From NCBI GenBank assembly GCA_947652115.1, contig OX393564.1, forward strand, positions 11,960,102 through 12,024,101: 64,000 nucleotides of DNA, in the 5' to 3' direction. Shown in pieces: positions 1 to 14,776 of the stretch. Position 1 is the stretch's first letter; each line of letters starts with the position of its first letter. The stretch comes from Blastomussa wellsi. Its lineage: Eukaryota > Cnidaria > Anthozoa > Scleractinia > Plerogyridae. Both the position numbers and the translations under genes were made by a program. The notes beneath the pieces were generated by a model. That model did not search any database. It saw only the letters and a list, made by a program, of their open reading frames with translations, and was not told the origin of the DNA.

Positions 1-1079
1 GGAATCATAGAGTTTTAGTGCGTTCCGATAAGGGTACGAGACTAGAATGATAGGAGAGAACTAACCCCTTTAAAGTGACACTGAAAATATAGGGAATCAT
101 AGAGTTTTAGAGTGTGCCGATAAGGGTACGAGACTAGAATTAATAGGACAGAACTAACCTTTTTAAAATGACACTGAAAATATAGGGAATAATAGTGTTC
201 GAGAGCGTGCCGAAAAGGGTACGAGACCAAAATAATACGACAGAACTAACCCCTTTAAAATGACACTTAAAATATAGGGAATCATAGAGTTTTAGAGTGC
301 GCCGATAAGGGTACGAGACTAGAATTAATAGGACAGAACTAACCCCTTTAAAATGACACTGAAAATATAGGGAATCATAGTGTTCTAGAGCGTGCCGAAA
401 AGGGTACCATACTAGAATTAATAGGACAGAACTAACCCCTTTAAAAAAACACTGAAAATAAAGGGAATCATAGAGTTTTAGAGCGTGCCGAAAAGGGTAC
501 GAGACTAGAATAATTCGACAGAACTAACCCCTTTAAAATGACGTTGAAAATATAGGGAATCTTAGAGTTTTAGAGGGTGCCGATAAGGGTACTAGACTAG
601 AAGAATATGACAGAACTAACCCCTTTAAAATAACACTTAAAATATATGGAAACATAGAGTTTTAGTGGGTGCCGATAAGGGTACGAGACTAGAATTAATT
701 CGACAGAACTAACGCCTTTAAAATAACACTGAAAATATAGGGAATCCTAGAGTTTTAGAGCGTGCCGATCAGGGTAAAATGACACTGAAAATATAGGGAA
801 TCATAGAGTTTTAGAGGATGCCGAGAAGGGTACGACAGCACTAACCCCTTTAAAATGACACTGAAAATATAGGGAATCATAGAGTTTTAGTGCGTTCCGA
901 TAAGGATACAAGACTAGGATAATACGACAGAACTAACCCCTTTAAAATGACACTGAAAATATAGGGAATCATGGAGTTTTAGAGTGTGCCGATAAGGGTA
1001 CGAGACTAGAATTAATAGGACAGAACGAACCCCTTTAAAATGACACTGAAAATATAGGGAATCATAGAGTTTTAGAGCA

Positions 1080-2371
1080 TGCCGAGAAGGGTACGAGACT
1101 GGAATAATACGACAGAACTAACCCCTTTAAAATGACACTGAAATGTAGGGAATCATAGAGTTTTAGAGCGTGCCGATAAGGGTAAAATAATACTTAAAAT
1201 GTAGGGAATTATAGAGTTTTAGAGCTTACCGAAAAGGGTACGAGACTAGAATTAATAGGACAGAACTAACCCCTTTAAAATAACACTTAAGCTATGGGGA
1301 ATCATAGAGTTTTTGAGGATGCAGAAAAGGGTACGAGACAAGAATTAATAGAACTGTACTAACCCCTTTAAAATGACACTGAAAATATAGCGAATCGTAG
1401 AGTTTTAGTGCGTTGCGATTAGGGTACGAGACTAGAATATTAGGAGAGAATTAACCCCTTTAAAATGACACTTAAAATATAGGGAATCATAGAGTTTTCG
1501 AGTGTGCCGATAAGGGTACTAGACAAGAAGAATACGACAGAACTAACCCCTTTAAAATGACACTGAAAATATAGGAAATCATAGAGTTTTAGAGCGTGCC
1601 GAAAAGGGTACGAGACTAGAATTAATAGGACACAACTAACCCCTTTAAAATAACACTTAAACTATGGGGAATCATAGAGTTTTAGTGCGTTCCGATAAGG
1701 GTACGAGACTAGAATAATATGAGAGAACTAACCCCTTTAAAGTGACACTGAAAATGTAGGGAATCATAGAGTTTTAGAGTGTCCCGATAAGGGTACGAGA
1801 CTAGACTTAATAGGACAGAACTAACCCCTTTAAAATAACACTTAAACTATGGGGAATCATAGAGTTTTTGAGGATTCCGAAAACGGTACGAAACAAGAAT
1901 TAATAGGACAGAACTAACCCCTTTAAAATGACACTGAAAATATAGGGAATCGTAGAGTTTTAGAGCGTGCCGATAAGGGTATTAGACTAGAAGAATACGA
2001 GACAACTAACCTTTTAAAATGACACTTAAAATATAGGGAATCATAGGGTTTTGGAGCGTTCCGATCAGGACATACGATACGAGAATAATACGACAGAACT
2101 AACCCGTTTAAAATAACACTTAATATATAGGAAAACAAACAGTTTTAGAGCGTGCCTATAAGGGTACGGGACTACAATAATACGACAGAACTAATCCCTT
2201 TAAAATAACACTGAAATTATGGAGAATCATAGAGTTTTAGTGTGTTCCGATAAGGGTACGAGACTAGAATAATACGACAGAACTAACCCGTTTAAAATGA
2301 CACTTAAAAGATAGGGAATTAAAGAGTTTTAGAGCGTACCGAAAAGAGTACGAGACTAGAATTAATAGGAC
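1080..2371 (+). repeat. Satellite higher-order block, first copy (partner 14777-16068)
   Basis: About 1.29 kb of consecutive monomers reappears at an offset of 13697 bp. Shared rare variants include the GAACTGTACT spelling (1351 and 15048), the AAATGTAGGG short monomer and the GGGTAAAATAATACTT deletion junction. Identity extends across monomer boundaries, so this is duplication of a multi-monomer block rather than monomer-level homogenisation. Confidence 0.85.
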
Positions 2372-2639
2372 AGAACTAATCTTTTTAAAATGACACTGAA
2401 AATACAGGGACTCATAGAGTTAGAGCGTGCCGAAAAGGGTACGAGACTAGAATAATGCGATAGAACTAATCCCTTTAAAATGACACTGAAAATATAGGGA
2501 AACGTAGAGCTTTAGAGCATGCCGAGAAGGGTGCGAGACTGGAATAATACGACAGAACTAACCCGTTTAAAATGACACTTAAAAGATAGGGAATTAAAGA
2601 GTTTTAGAGCGTACCGAAAAGAGTACGAGACTAGAATTA

Positions 2640-3717
2640 ATAGGACAGAACTAACCCCTTTAAAATAACACTTAAGCTATGGGGAATCATAGAGTTTTTG
2701 AGGATGCAGAAAAGGGTACGAGACAAGAATTAATAGAACAGAACTAACCCCTTTAAAATGACACTGAAAATATAGCGAATCGTAGAGTTTTAGTGCGTTG
2801 CGATTAGGGTACGAGACTAGAATATTAGGAGAGAATTAACCCCTTTAAAATGACACTTAAAATATAGGGAATCATAGAGTTTTCGAGTGTGCCGATAAGG
2901 GTACTAGACAAGAAGAATACGACAGAACTAACCCCTTTAAAATGACACTGAAAATATAGGAAATCATAGAGTTTTAGAGCGTGCCGAAAAGGGTACGAGA
3001 CTAGAATTAATAGGACACAACGAACCTCTTTAAAATAACACTTAAACTATGGGGAATCATAGAGTTTTAGTGCGTTCCGATAAGGGTACGAGACTAGAAT
3101 AATATGAGAGAACTAACCCCTTTAAAGTGACACTGAAAATGTAGGGAATCATAGAGTTTTAGAGTGTGCCGATAAGGGTACGAGACTAGACTTAATAGGA
3201 CAGAACTAACCCCTTTAAAATAACACTTAAACTATGGGGAATCATAGAGTTTTTGAGGATTCCGAAAACGGTACGAGACAAGAATTAATAGGACAGAACT
3301 AACCCCTTTAAAATGACACTGAAAATATAGGGAATCGTAGAGTTTTAGAGCGTGCCGATAAGGGTATTAGACTAGAAGAATACGAGACAACTAACCCCTT
3401 TAAAATGACACTTAAAATATAGGGAATCATAGCGTTTTGGAGCGTTCCGATCAGGACATACGAGACGAGAATAATACGACAGAACTAACCCCTTTAAAAT
3501 GACACTGAAAATATAGGGAATCATAGAGTTTTAGAGCGTGCCTAAAAGGGTACGAGACTAGAATTAATAGGACAGAACTAACCCCTTCAAAATGACACTG
3601 AAAATATAGGGAATCGTAGAGTTTTAGAGCGTGCCGATCAGGGTACTAGACTAGAAGAATATGACAGAACTAACCCCTTTAAAATAACACTTAAAATATA
3701 GGGAATCATAGAGTTTT
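2640..3717 (+). repeat. Satellite higher-order block (partners 13049-14126 and, in part, 16068-16769)
   Basis: Variant markers (GAGGATGCAGAAAAGGG, CACAACGAACC, CCCCTTCAAAATG, GATCAGGACATACGAGACG) occur in the same order at an offset of 10409 bp. From position 3016 they also occur at an offset of 13052 bp. Three copies of the same ordered monomer series are therefore present in the first 17 kb. Confidence 0.8.
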
Positions 3718-6232
3718 AGAGTGTGCCGATAAGGGTACGAGACTAGAATTAATAGGACAGAACTTACCTTTTTAAAATGACACTGAAAATATAGGGAATC
3801 ATAGTGTTCTAGAGCGTGCCGAAAATGGTACGAGACTAGAATTAATAGGACAGAACTAACCCCTTTAAAATGACACTGAAAATATAGGGAATCATAGAGT
3901 TTTAGAGCGTGCCTAAAAGGGTACGAGACTAGAATTAATCGGACAGAACTAACCCCTTTAAAATGACACTGAAAATATAGGGAATCGTAGAGTTTTAGAG
4001 CGTGCCGATAAGGGTACTAGACTAGAAGAATATGACAGAACTAACCCCTTTAAAATAACACTTAAAATATAGGGAATCATAGAGTTTAGTGCGTTCCGAT
4101 AAGGGTACGAGAGTAGAATAATACGAGACAACTAGCCACTTTAAAATGACACTTAAAATATAGGGAATCATAGAGTTTGGAGCGTTCCGATAAGGGTATA
4201 CGAGACGAGAATAATACGACAAAACTAACGCTTTTAAAATAACACTCAAAATATAGGAAAACATACAGTTTTATAGCGTGCCGATAAGGGTACGGGACTA
4301 GAATAATACGACAGAACTAACCCCTTTAAAATGACACTAAAAATATGGGGAATCATGGAGTTTTACAGTGTGCCGATAAGGGTACGAGACTAGAATTAAT
4401 AGGACAGAACTAACCTTTTGAAAATGACACTAAAAATACAGGGACTCATAGAGTTAGAGCGTGCCGAAAAGGGTACGACACTAGAATAATACGATAGAAC
4501 TAATCCCTTTAAAATGACACTGAAAATATAGGGAAACGTAGAGCTTTAGAGCATGCCGAGAAGGGTACGAGACTTGAATAATACGACAGAACTAATCCCT
4601 TTAAAATAACACTTAAAATATAGGGAATTATAGAGTTTTAGAGCGTGCCGATAAGGGTTCGAGTCTAGAATTAATAGGACAGAACTAACCCCTTTTAAAT
4701 AACACTTAAACTATGGGGAATCATAGAGTTTTAGTGCGTTCCGATAAGGTTACGAAACTAGAATAATAGGAGAGAACTAACCCCTTTAAAGTGACACTGA
4801 AAATATACGGAATCATAGAGTTTTAGAGTGTGCCGATAAGGTTACGAGACTAGAATTAATAGGACAGAACTAACCTTTTTAAAATGACACTGAAAATGTA
4901 GGGAATCATAGTGTTCTAGAGCGTGCCGAAAAGGGTACGAGACTAGAATTAATAGGACAGAACTAACCCCTTTAAAATGACACTGAAAATATAGGGAATC
5001 ATAGAGTTTTAGAGCGTGCCTAAAAGGGTACGAGACTAGAATTAATAGGACCGAACTACCCCCTTTAAAATGACACTGAAAATATAGGGAATCGTAGAGT
5101 TTTAGAGCGTGCCGATAAGGGTACTAGACTAGAAGAATATGACAGAACTAACCCCTTTAAAATAACAGTTAAAATATAGGGAATCAAAAAGTTTAGTGCG
5201 TTCCGATGAGGGTACGAGAGTAGAATAATACGAGAGAGCTAACCCCTTTAAAATGACACTTAAAATATAGGGAATCATAGAGTTTGGAGCGTTCCGATAA
5301 GGGTATACGAGACGAGAATAATACGACAAAACTAACCCTTTTAAAATAACACTCAAAATATAGGAAAACATACAGTTTTATAGCGTGCCGATAAGGGTAC
5401 GGGACTAGAATAATACGACAGAACTAACCCCTTTCAAAAGACAGTAAAAATATGGGGAATCATGGAGTTTTAGAGTGTGCCGATAAGGGTACGAGACTAG
5501 AATTAATAGGACAGAACTAACCTTTTGAAAATGACACTGAAAATACAGGGACTCATAGAGTTAGAGGGTGCCGAAAAGGGTACTAGACTAGAAGAATATG
5601 ACAGAACTAACCCCTTTAAAATAACACTTAAAATATAGGGAATCATAGAGTTTTAGTGGGTGCCGATAAGGGTACGAGACTAGAATTAATTCGACGGAAC
5701 TAACACCTTTAAAATAACACTGAAAATATAGGGAATCCTAGAGTTTTAGAGCGTGCCGATCAGGGTAAAATGACACTAAAAATATAGGGAATTATAGAGT
5801 TTTAGACCGTACCGAAAAGGGTACGAGTCTAGAATTAATAGGACAGAACTAACCCCTTTTAAATAACACTTAAACTATGGGGAATCATAGAGTTTTAGTG
5901 CGTTCCGATAAGGGTACGAGACAAGAATAATAGGAGAGAACTAACCCCTTTAAACTGACACTGAAAATATACGGAATCATAGAGTTTTAGAGTGTGCCGA
6001 TAAGGGTACGAGACTAGAATTAATAGGACAGAACTAACCTTTTTAAAATGACACTGAAAATGTAGGGAATCATAGTGTTCTAGAGCGTGCCGAAAAGGGT
6101 ACGAGACTAGAATTAATAGGACAGAACTAACCCCTTTAAAATGACACTGAAAATATAGGGAATCATAGAGTTTTTGAGCGTGTTTAAAAGGGTACGAGAC
6201 TAGAATTAATAGGACCGAACTAACCCCTTTAA
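3700..6232 (+). repeat. Satellite higher-order block, about 2.5 kb (partner 9134-11666)
   Basis: The block recurs at an offset of 5434 bp with shared unusual variants: GGGACTCATAGAGTTAGAG, ACGACACTAGAATAATACGATAG, GGGTTCGAGTCTAG and AGGACCGAAC. The copies part at about 6232/11666, where one continues with TGACACTGAAAATG and the other with AACACTTAAACT. A shorter related series lies at 8041-8640, 1073 bp upstream of its counterpart. Confidence 0.85.
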
Positions 6233-9133
6233 AATGACACTGAAAATGTAGGGAATCGTAGAGTTTTAGAGCGTGCCGATAAGGGTACTAGACTAGAAGA
6301 ATATGATAGAACTAACCCCTTTAAAATAACACTTAAAATATAGGGAATCAAAGAGTTTAGTGCGTTCCGATAAGGGTACGAGAGTAGAATAATACGAGAG
6401 AGCTAACCCCTTTAAAATGACACTTAAAATATAGGGAATCATAGAGTTTGGAGCGTTCCGATAAGGGTATACGAGACGAGAATAATACGACAAAACTAAC
6501 GCTTTTAAAATAACACTCAAAATATAGGAAAACATACAGTTTTATGACGTGCCGATAAGGGTACGGGACTAGAATAATACGACAGAACTAACCCCTTTAA
6601 AATGACACTAAAAATATGGGGAATCATGGAGTTTTAGAGTGTGCCGATAAGGGTACGAGACTAGAATTAATAGGACAGAACTAACCTTTTTAAAATGACA
6701 CTGAAAATGTAGGGAATCATAGTGTTCTAGAGCGTGCCGAAAAGGGTACGAGACTAGAATTAATAGGACAGAACTAACCCCTTTAAAATGACACTGAAAA
6801 TATAGGGAATCATAGAGTTTTAGAGCGTGCCTAAAAGGGTACGAGACTAGAATTAATAGGACCGAACTAACCCCTTTAAAATGACACTGAAAATGTAGGG
6901 AATCGTAGAGTTTTAGAGCGTGCCGATAAGGGTACTAGACTAGAAGAATATGTCAGAACTAACCCCTTTAAAAGAACACTTAAAATATAGGGAATCAAAG
7001 AGTTTAGTGCGTTCCGATAAGGGTACGAGAGTAGAATAATACGAGAGAGCTAACCCCTTTAAAATGACACTAAAAATATAGGGAATCGTAGAGTTTTAGA
7101 GTGTGCCGATAAGAGTACGAGACTAGAATTAATAGGACAGAACTAACCTTTTTAAAATGACACTGAAAATATAGGGAATAATAGTGTTCGAGAGCGTGCC
7201 GAAAAGGGCACGAGACCAAAATAATACGACAGAACTAACCCCTTTAAAATGACACTTAAAATATAGGGAATCATAGAGTTTTAGAGTGTGCCGATAAGGG
7301 TACGAGACTAGAATTAATAGGACAGAACTAACCCCTTTAAAATGACACTGAAAATATAGGGAATCATAGTGTTCTAGAGCGTGCCGAAAAGGGTACGAGA
7401 CTAGAATTAATAGGACATAACTAACCCCTTTAAAATAACACTGAAAATATAGGGAATCATAGAGTTTTAGAGCGTGCCGAAAAGGGTACGAGACTAGAAT
7501 TAATGGGACAGAACTAACCCCTTTAAAATGACACCGAAAATATAGTGAATCATAGAGTTTTATGCGTTCCGATAAGGGTACGAGACTAGAATAATTCGAC
7601 AGAACTAACCCCTTTAAAATGACACTGAAAATATAGGGAATCGTAGAGTTTTAGAGCGTGCCGATAAGGGTACTAGACTAGAAGAATACGAGAGAACTAA
7701 CCCCTTTAAAATGACACTGAAAATATGGGGAATCATAGAGTTTTAGTGTGTTCCGATAAGGGTACGAGACTAGAATAATACGACAGAACTAACCCCTTTA
7801 AAATGACACTTAAAATATAGGGAATCATAGAGTTTTAGTGGGTGCCGATAAGGGTACGAGACTAGAATTAATTCGACGGAACTAACGCCTTTAAAATAAC
7901 ACTGAAAATATAGGGAATCCTAGAGTTTTAGAGCGTGCCGATCAGGGTAAAATGACACTGAAAATATAGGGAATTATAGAGTTTTAGACCGTACCGAAAA
8001 GGGTACGAGACTATAATTAATAGGACAGAACTAACCCCTTTAAAGTGACACTGAAAATATAGGGAATCATAGAGTTTTAGAGTGTGCCGATAAGGGTACG
8101 AGACTAGAATTAATAGGACAGAACTTACCTTTTTAAAATGACACTGAAAATATAGGGAATCATAGTGTTCTATAGCGTGCCGAAAAGGGTACGAGACTAG
8201 AATTAATAGGACAGAACTAACCCCTTTAAAATGACACTGAAAATATAGGGAATCATAGAGTTTTAGAGCGTGCCTAAAAGGGTACGAGACTAGAATTAAT
8301 CGGACAGAACTAACCCCTTTAAAATGACACTGAAAATATAGGGAATCGTAGAGTTTTAGAGCGTGCCGATAAGGGTACTAGACTAGAAGAATATGACAGA
8401 ACTAACCCCTTTAAAATAACACTTAAAATATAGGGAATCATAGAGTTTAGTGCGTTCCGATAAGGGTACAAGAGTAGAATAATACGAGAGAACTAGCCCC
8501 TTTAAAATGACACTTAAAATATAGGGAATCATAGAGTTTGGAGCGTTCCGATAAGGGTATACGAGACGAGAATAATACGACAAAACTAACGCTTTTAAAA
8601 TAACACTCAAAATATAGGAAAACATACAGTTTTATAGCGTGCCGATAAGGGTACGGGACTAGAATTAATAGGACAGAACTAACCTTTTGAAAATGACACT
8701 GAAAATACAGGGACTCATAGAGTTAGAGCGTGCCTATAAGGGTACGGGACTACAATAATACGACAGAACTAACCCCTTTAAAATGACACTTAAAATATAG
8801 GGAATCATAGAGTTTTAGTGGGTGCCGATAAGGGTACGAGACTAGAATTAATTCGACAGAACTAACCCCTTTAAAATAACACTGAAATTATAGGGAATCC
8901 TAGAGTTTTAGAGCGTGCCGATCAGGGAAAAATGACACTGAAAATATAGGGAATTATAGAGTTTTAGACCGTACCGAAAAGGGTACGAGACTAGAATTAA
9001 TAGGACAGAACTAACCCCTTTAAAATAACACTTAAACTATGGGGAATCATAGAGTTTTAGACCGTACCGAAAAGGGTACGAGACTAGAATTAATAGGACA
9101 GAACTAACCCCTTTAAAGTGACACTGAAAATAT

Positions 9134-11666
9134 AGGGAATCATAGAGTTTTAGAGTGTGCCGATAAGGGTACGAGACTAGAATTAATAGGACAGAACTTA
9201 CCTTTTTAAAATGACACTGAAAATATAGGGAATCATAGTGTTCTAGAGCGTGCCGAAAAGGGTACGAGACTAGAATTAATAGGACAGAACTAACCCCTTT
9301 AAAATGACACTGAAAATATAGGGAATCATAGAGTTTTAGAGCGTGCCTAAAAGGGTACGAGACTAGAATTAATCGGACAGAACTAACCCCTTTAAAATGA
9401 CACTGAAAATATAGGGAATCGTAGAGTTTTAGAGCGTGCCGATAAGGGTACTAGACTAGAAGAATATGACAGAACTAACCCCTTTAAAATAACACTTAAA
9501 ATATAGGGAATCATAGAGTTTAGTGCGTTCCGATAAGGGTACGAGAGTAGAATAATACGAGAGAACTAGCCACTTTAAAATGACACTTAAAATATAGGGA
9601 ATCATAGAGTTTGGAGCGTTCCGATAAGGGTATACGAGACGAGAATAATACGACAAAACTAACGCTTTTAAAATAACACTCAAAATATAGGAAAACATAC
9701 AGTTTTATAGCGTGCCGATAAGGGTACGGGACTAGAATAATACGACAGAACTAACCCCTTTAAAATGACACTAAAAATATGGGGAATCATGGAGTTTTAG
9801 AGTGTGCCGATAAGGGTACGAGACTAGAATTAATAGGACAGAACTAACCTTTTGAAAATGACACTGAAAATACAGGGACTCATAGAGTTAGAGCGTGCCG
9901 AAAAGGGTACGACACTAGAATAATACGATAGAACTAATCCCTTTAAAATGACACTGAAAATATAGGGAAACGTAGAGCTTTAGAGCATGCCGAGAAGGGT
10001 ACGAGACTGGAATAATACGACAGAACTAACCCCTTTAAAATGACACTTAAAATATAGGGAATCATAGAGTTTTAGAGCGTGCCGATAAGGGTTCGAGTCT
10101 AGAATTAATAGGACAGAACTAACCCCTTTTAAATAACACTTAAACTATGGGGAATCATAGAGTTTTAGTGCGTTCCGATAAGGTTACGAAACTAGAATAA
10201 TAGGAGAGAACTAACCCCTTTAAAGTGACACTGAAAATATACGGAATCATAGAGTTTTAGAGTGTGCCGATAAGGTTACGAGACTAGAATTAATAGGACA
10301 GAACTAACCTTTTTAAAATGACACTGAAAATGTAGGGAATCATAGTGTTCTAGAGCGTGCCGAAAAGGGTACGAGACTAGAATTAATAGGACAGAACTAA
10401 CCCGTTTAAAATGACACTGAAAATATAGGGAATCATAGAGTTTTAGAGCGTACCTAAAAGGGTACGAGACTAGAATTAATAGGACCGAACTAACCCCTTT
10501 AAAATGACACTGAAAATATAGGGAATCGTAGAGTTTTAGAGCGTGCCGATAAGGGTACTAGACTAGAAGAATATGACAGAACTAACCCCTTTAAAATAAC
10601 AGTTAAAATATAGGGAATCAAAGAGTTTAGTGCGTTCCGATGAGGGTACGAGAGTAGAATAATACGAGAGAGCTAACCCCTTTAAAATGACACTTAAAAT
10701 ATAGGGAATCATAGAGTTTGGAGCGTTCCGATAAGGGTATACGAGACGAGAATAATACGACAAAACTAACCCTTTTAAAATAACACTCAAAATATAGGAA
10801 AACATACAGTTTTATAGCGTGCCGATAAGGGTACGGGACTAGAATAATACGACAGAACTAACCCCTTTAAAATGACACTAAAAATATGGGGAATCATGGA
10901 GTTTTAGAGTGTGCCGATAAGGGTACGAGACTAGAATTAATAGGACAGAACTAACCTTTTGAAAATGACACTGAAAATACAGGGACTCATAGAGTTAGAG
11001 GGTGCCGAAAAGGGTACTAGACTAGAAGAATATGACAGAACTAACCCCTTTAAAATAACACTTAAAATATAGGGAATCATAGAGTTTTAGTGGGTGCCGA
11101 TCAGGGTACGAGACTAGAATTAATTCGACGGAACTAACACCTTTAAAATAACACTGAAAATATAGGGAATCCTAGAGTTTTAGAGCGTGCCGATCAGGGT
11201 AAAATGACACTAAAAATATAGGGAATTATAGAGTTTTAGACCGTACCGAAGAGGGTACGAGTCTAGAATTAATAGGACAGAACTAACCCCTTTTAAATAA
11301 CACTTAAACTATGGGGAATCATAGAGTTTTAGTGCGTTCCGATAAGGGTACGAGACAAGAATAATAGGAGAGAACTAACCCCTTTAAACTGACACTGAAA
11401 ATATACGGAATCATAGAGTTTTAGAGTGTGCCGATAAGGGTACGAGACTAGAATTAATAGGACAGAACTAACCTTTTTAAAATGACACTGAAAATGTAGG
11501 GAATCATAGTGTTCTAGAGCGTGCCGAAAAGGGTACGAGACTAGAATTAATAGGACAGAACTAACCCCTTTAAAATGACACTGAAAATATAGGGAATCAT
11601 AGAGTTTTTGAGCGTGCCTAAAAGGGTACGAGACTAGAATTAATAGGACCGAACTAACCCCTTTAA
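9134..11666 (+). repeat. Satellite higher-order block, second copy of 3700-6232
   Basis: This is the partner of the block at 3700-6232. Few differences are visible, for example AAAAAGTTTAG versus AAAGAGTTTAG and GCCTAAAAGG versus ACCTAAAAGG. That suggests the duplication is young relative to divergence between neighbouring monomers. Confidence 0.85.
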
Positions 11667-13048
11667 AATAACACTTAAACTATGGGGAATCATAGAGTTT
11701 TTGAGGATTCCGAAAACGGTACGAGACAAGAATTAATAGGACAGAACTAACCCCTTTAAAATGACACTGAAAATATAGGGAATCGTATACTTTTAGAGCG
11801 TGCCGATAAGGGTATTAGACTAGAAGAATACGAGACAACTAACCCCTTTAAAATGACACTTAAAATATAGGGAATCATAGGGTTTTGGAGCGTTCCGATC
11901 AGGACATACGAGACGAGAATAATACGACAGAACTAACCCGTTTAAAATAACACTTAAAATAAATGAAAACAAACAGTTTTAGAGCGTGCCTGTAAGGGTA
12001 CGGGACTACAATTATACGACAGAACTAATCCCTTTAAAATAACACTGAAATTATGGAGAATCATAGAGTTTTAGTGTGTTCCGATAAGGGTACGAGACTA
12101 GAATAATACGACAGAACTAACCCGTTCAAAATAACACTTAAAATATAGGAAAACAAACAGTTTTAGAGCGTGCCCATAAGGGCACGGGACTACAATAATA
12201 CGACAGAACTATCCCCTTTAAAAAAACACTTAAAAGATAGGGAATTATAGAGTTTTAGAGCGTACCGAAAAGAGTACGAGACTAGAATTAATAGGACAGA
12301 ACTAACCCCTTTAAAATGACACTGAAAATATAGGGAATCGTAGAGCTTTAGAGGGTGCCGATAAGGGTACTAGACTAGAAGAATATGACAGAACTAACCC
12401 CTTTAAAATAACACTTAAAATATATTGAAACATAGAGTTTTAGTGGGTGCCGATAAAGGTACGAGACTAGAATTAATTCGACGGAACTAACGCCTTTAAA
12501 ATAACACTGAAAATATGAGGAATCCTAGAGTTTTAGAGCGTGCCGATCAGGGTAAAATGACACTGAAAATATAGGGAATCATAGAGTTTTAGAGGATGCC
12601 GAGAAGGGTACGAGACTGGAATAATACGACAGAACTAACCCCTTTAAAATGACACTGAAAATATAGGGAATCATAGAGTTTTAGTGCGTTCCGATAAGGG
12701 TACGAGACTAGGATAATACGACAGAACTAACCCCTTTAAAATGACACTGAAAATATAGGGAATCATGGAGTTTTAGAGTGTGCCGATAAGGGTACGAGAC
12801 TAGAATTAATAGCACAGAACGAACCCCTTTAAAATGACACTGAAAATATAGGAAATCATAGAGTTTTAGAGCATGCCGAGAAGGGTACGAGACTGGAATA
12901 ATACGACAGAACTAACCCCTTTAAAATGACACTGAAATGTAGGGAATCATAGAGTTTTAGAGCGTGCCGATAAGGGTAAAATAATACTTAAAATATAGGG
13001 AATTATAGAGTTTTAGAGCTTACCGAAAAGGGTACGAGACTAGAATTA

Positions 13049-14126
13049 ATAGGACAGAACTAACCCCTTTAAAATAACACTTAAGCTATGGGGAATCATA
13101 GAGTTTTTGAGGATGCAGAAAAGGGTACGAGACAAGAATTAATAGAACAGAACTAACCCCTTTAAAATGACACTGAAAATATAGCGAATCGTAGAGTTTT
13201 AGTGCGTTGCGATTAGGGTACGAGACTAGAATATTAGGAGAGAATTAACCCCTTTAAAATGACACTTAAAATATAGGGAATCATAGAGTTTTCGAGTGTG
13301 CCGATAAGGGTACTAGACAAGAAGAATACGACAGAACTAACCCCTTTAAAATGACACTGAAAATATAGGAAATCATAGAGTTTTAGAGCGTGCCGAAAAG
13401 GGTACGAGACTAGAATTAATAGGACACAACGAACCCCTTTAAAATAACACTTAAACTATGGGGAATCATAGAGTTTTAGTGCGTTCCGATAAGGGTACGA
13501 GACTAGAATAATATGAGAGAACTAACCCCTTTAAAGTGACACTGAAAATGTAGGGAATCATAGAGTTTTAGAGTGTGCCGATAAGGGTACGAGACTAGAC
13601 TTAATAGGACAGAACTAACCCCTTTAAAATAACACTTAAACTATAGGGAATCATAGAGTTTTTGAGGATTCCGAAAACGGTACGAGACAAGAATTAATAG
13701 GACAGAACTAACCCCTTTAAAATGACACTGAAAATATAGGGAATCGTAGAGTTTTAGAGCGTGCCGATAAGGGTATTAGACTAGAAGAATACGAGACAAC
13801 TAACCCCTTTAAAATGACACTTAAAATATAGGGAATCATAGGGTTTTGGAGCGTTCCGATCAGGACATACGAGACGAGAATAATACGACAGAACTAACCC
13901 CTTTAAAATGACACTGAAAATATAGGGAATCATAGAGTTTTAGAGCGTGCCTAAAAGGGTACGAGACTAGAATTAATAGGACAGAACTAACCCCTTCAAA
14001 ATGACACTGAAAATATAGGGAATCGTAGAGTTTTAGAGCGTGCCGATCAGGGTACTAGACTAGAAGAATATGACAGAACTAACCCCTTTAAAATAACACT
14101 TAAAATATAGGGAATCATAGAGTTTA
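13049..14126 (+). repeat. Satellite higher-order block, second copy of 2640-3717
   Basis: The same ordered monomer variants as 2640-3717 are present, including the truncated ATTAGGAGAGAATTAACC monomer and the GGACATACGAGACG monomer, displaced by 10409 bp. Confidence 0.8.
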
Positions 14127-14776
14127 GTGCGTTCCGATAAGGGTACGAGACTAGAATAATTCGACAGAACTAACCCCTTTAAAATGACACTGAAAATATA
14201 GGGAATCGTAGAGTTTTACAGCGTGCCGATAAGGGTACTAGACTAGAAGAATACGAGAGAAGTAACCCCTTTAAAATGACACTGAAAATATGGGGAATCA
14301 TAGAGTTTTAGAGCGTACCGAAAAGGGTACGGGACTAGAATAATACGACAGAACTAACCCCTTTAAAATGACACTGAAAATATAGGGAAACGTAGAGCTT
14401 TAGAGCATGCCGAGAAGGGTGCGAGACTGGAATAATACGACAGAACTAACCCGTTTAAAATGACACTTAAAAGATAGGGAATTAAAGAGTTTTAAAGCGT
14501 ACCGAAAAGAGTACGAGACAAGAATTAATAGGACAGAACTAACCCCTTTAAAATGACACTGAAAATATAGGGAATCGTAGAGCTTTAGAGGGTGCCGATA
14601 AGGGTACTAGACTAGAAGAATATGACAGAACTAACCCCTTTAAAATGACACTGAAAATATGGGGAATCGTAGAGCTTTAGAGGGTGCCGATAAGGGTACT
14701 AGTCTAGAAGAATATGACAGAACTAACCCCTTTAAAATAACACTTAAAATATAGGGAATCATAGAGTTTTAGTGGG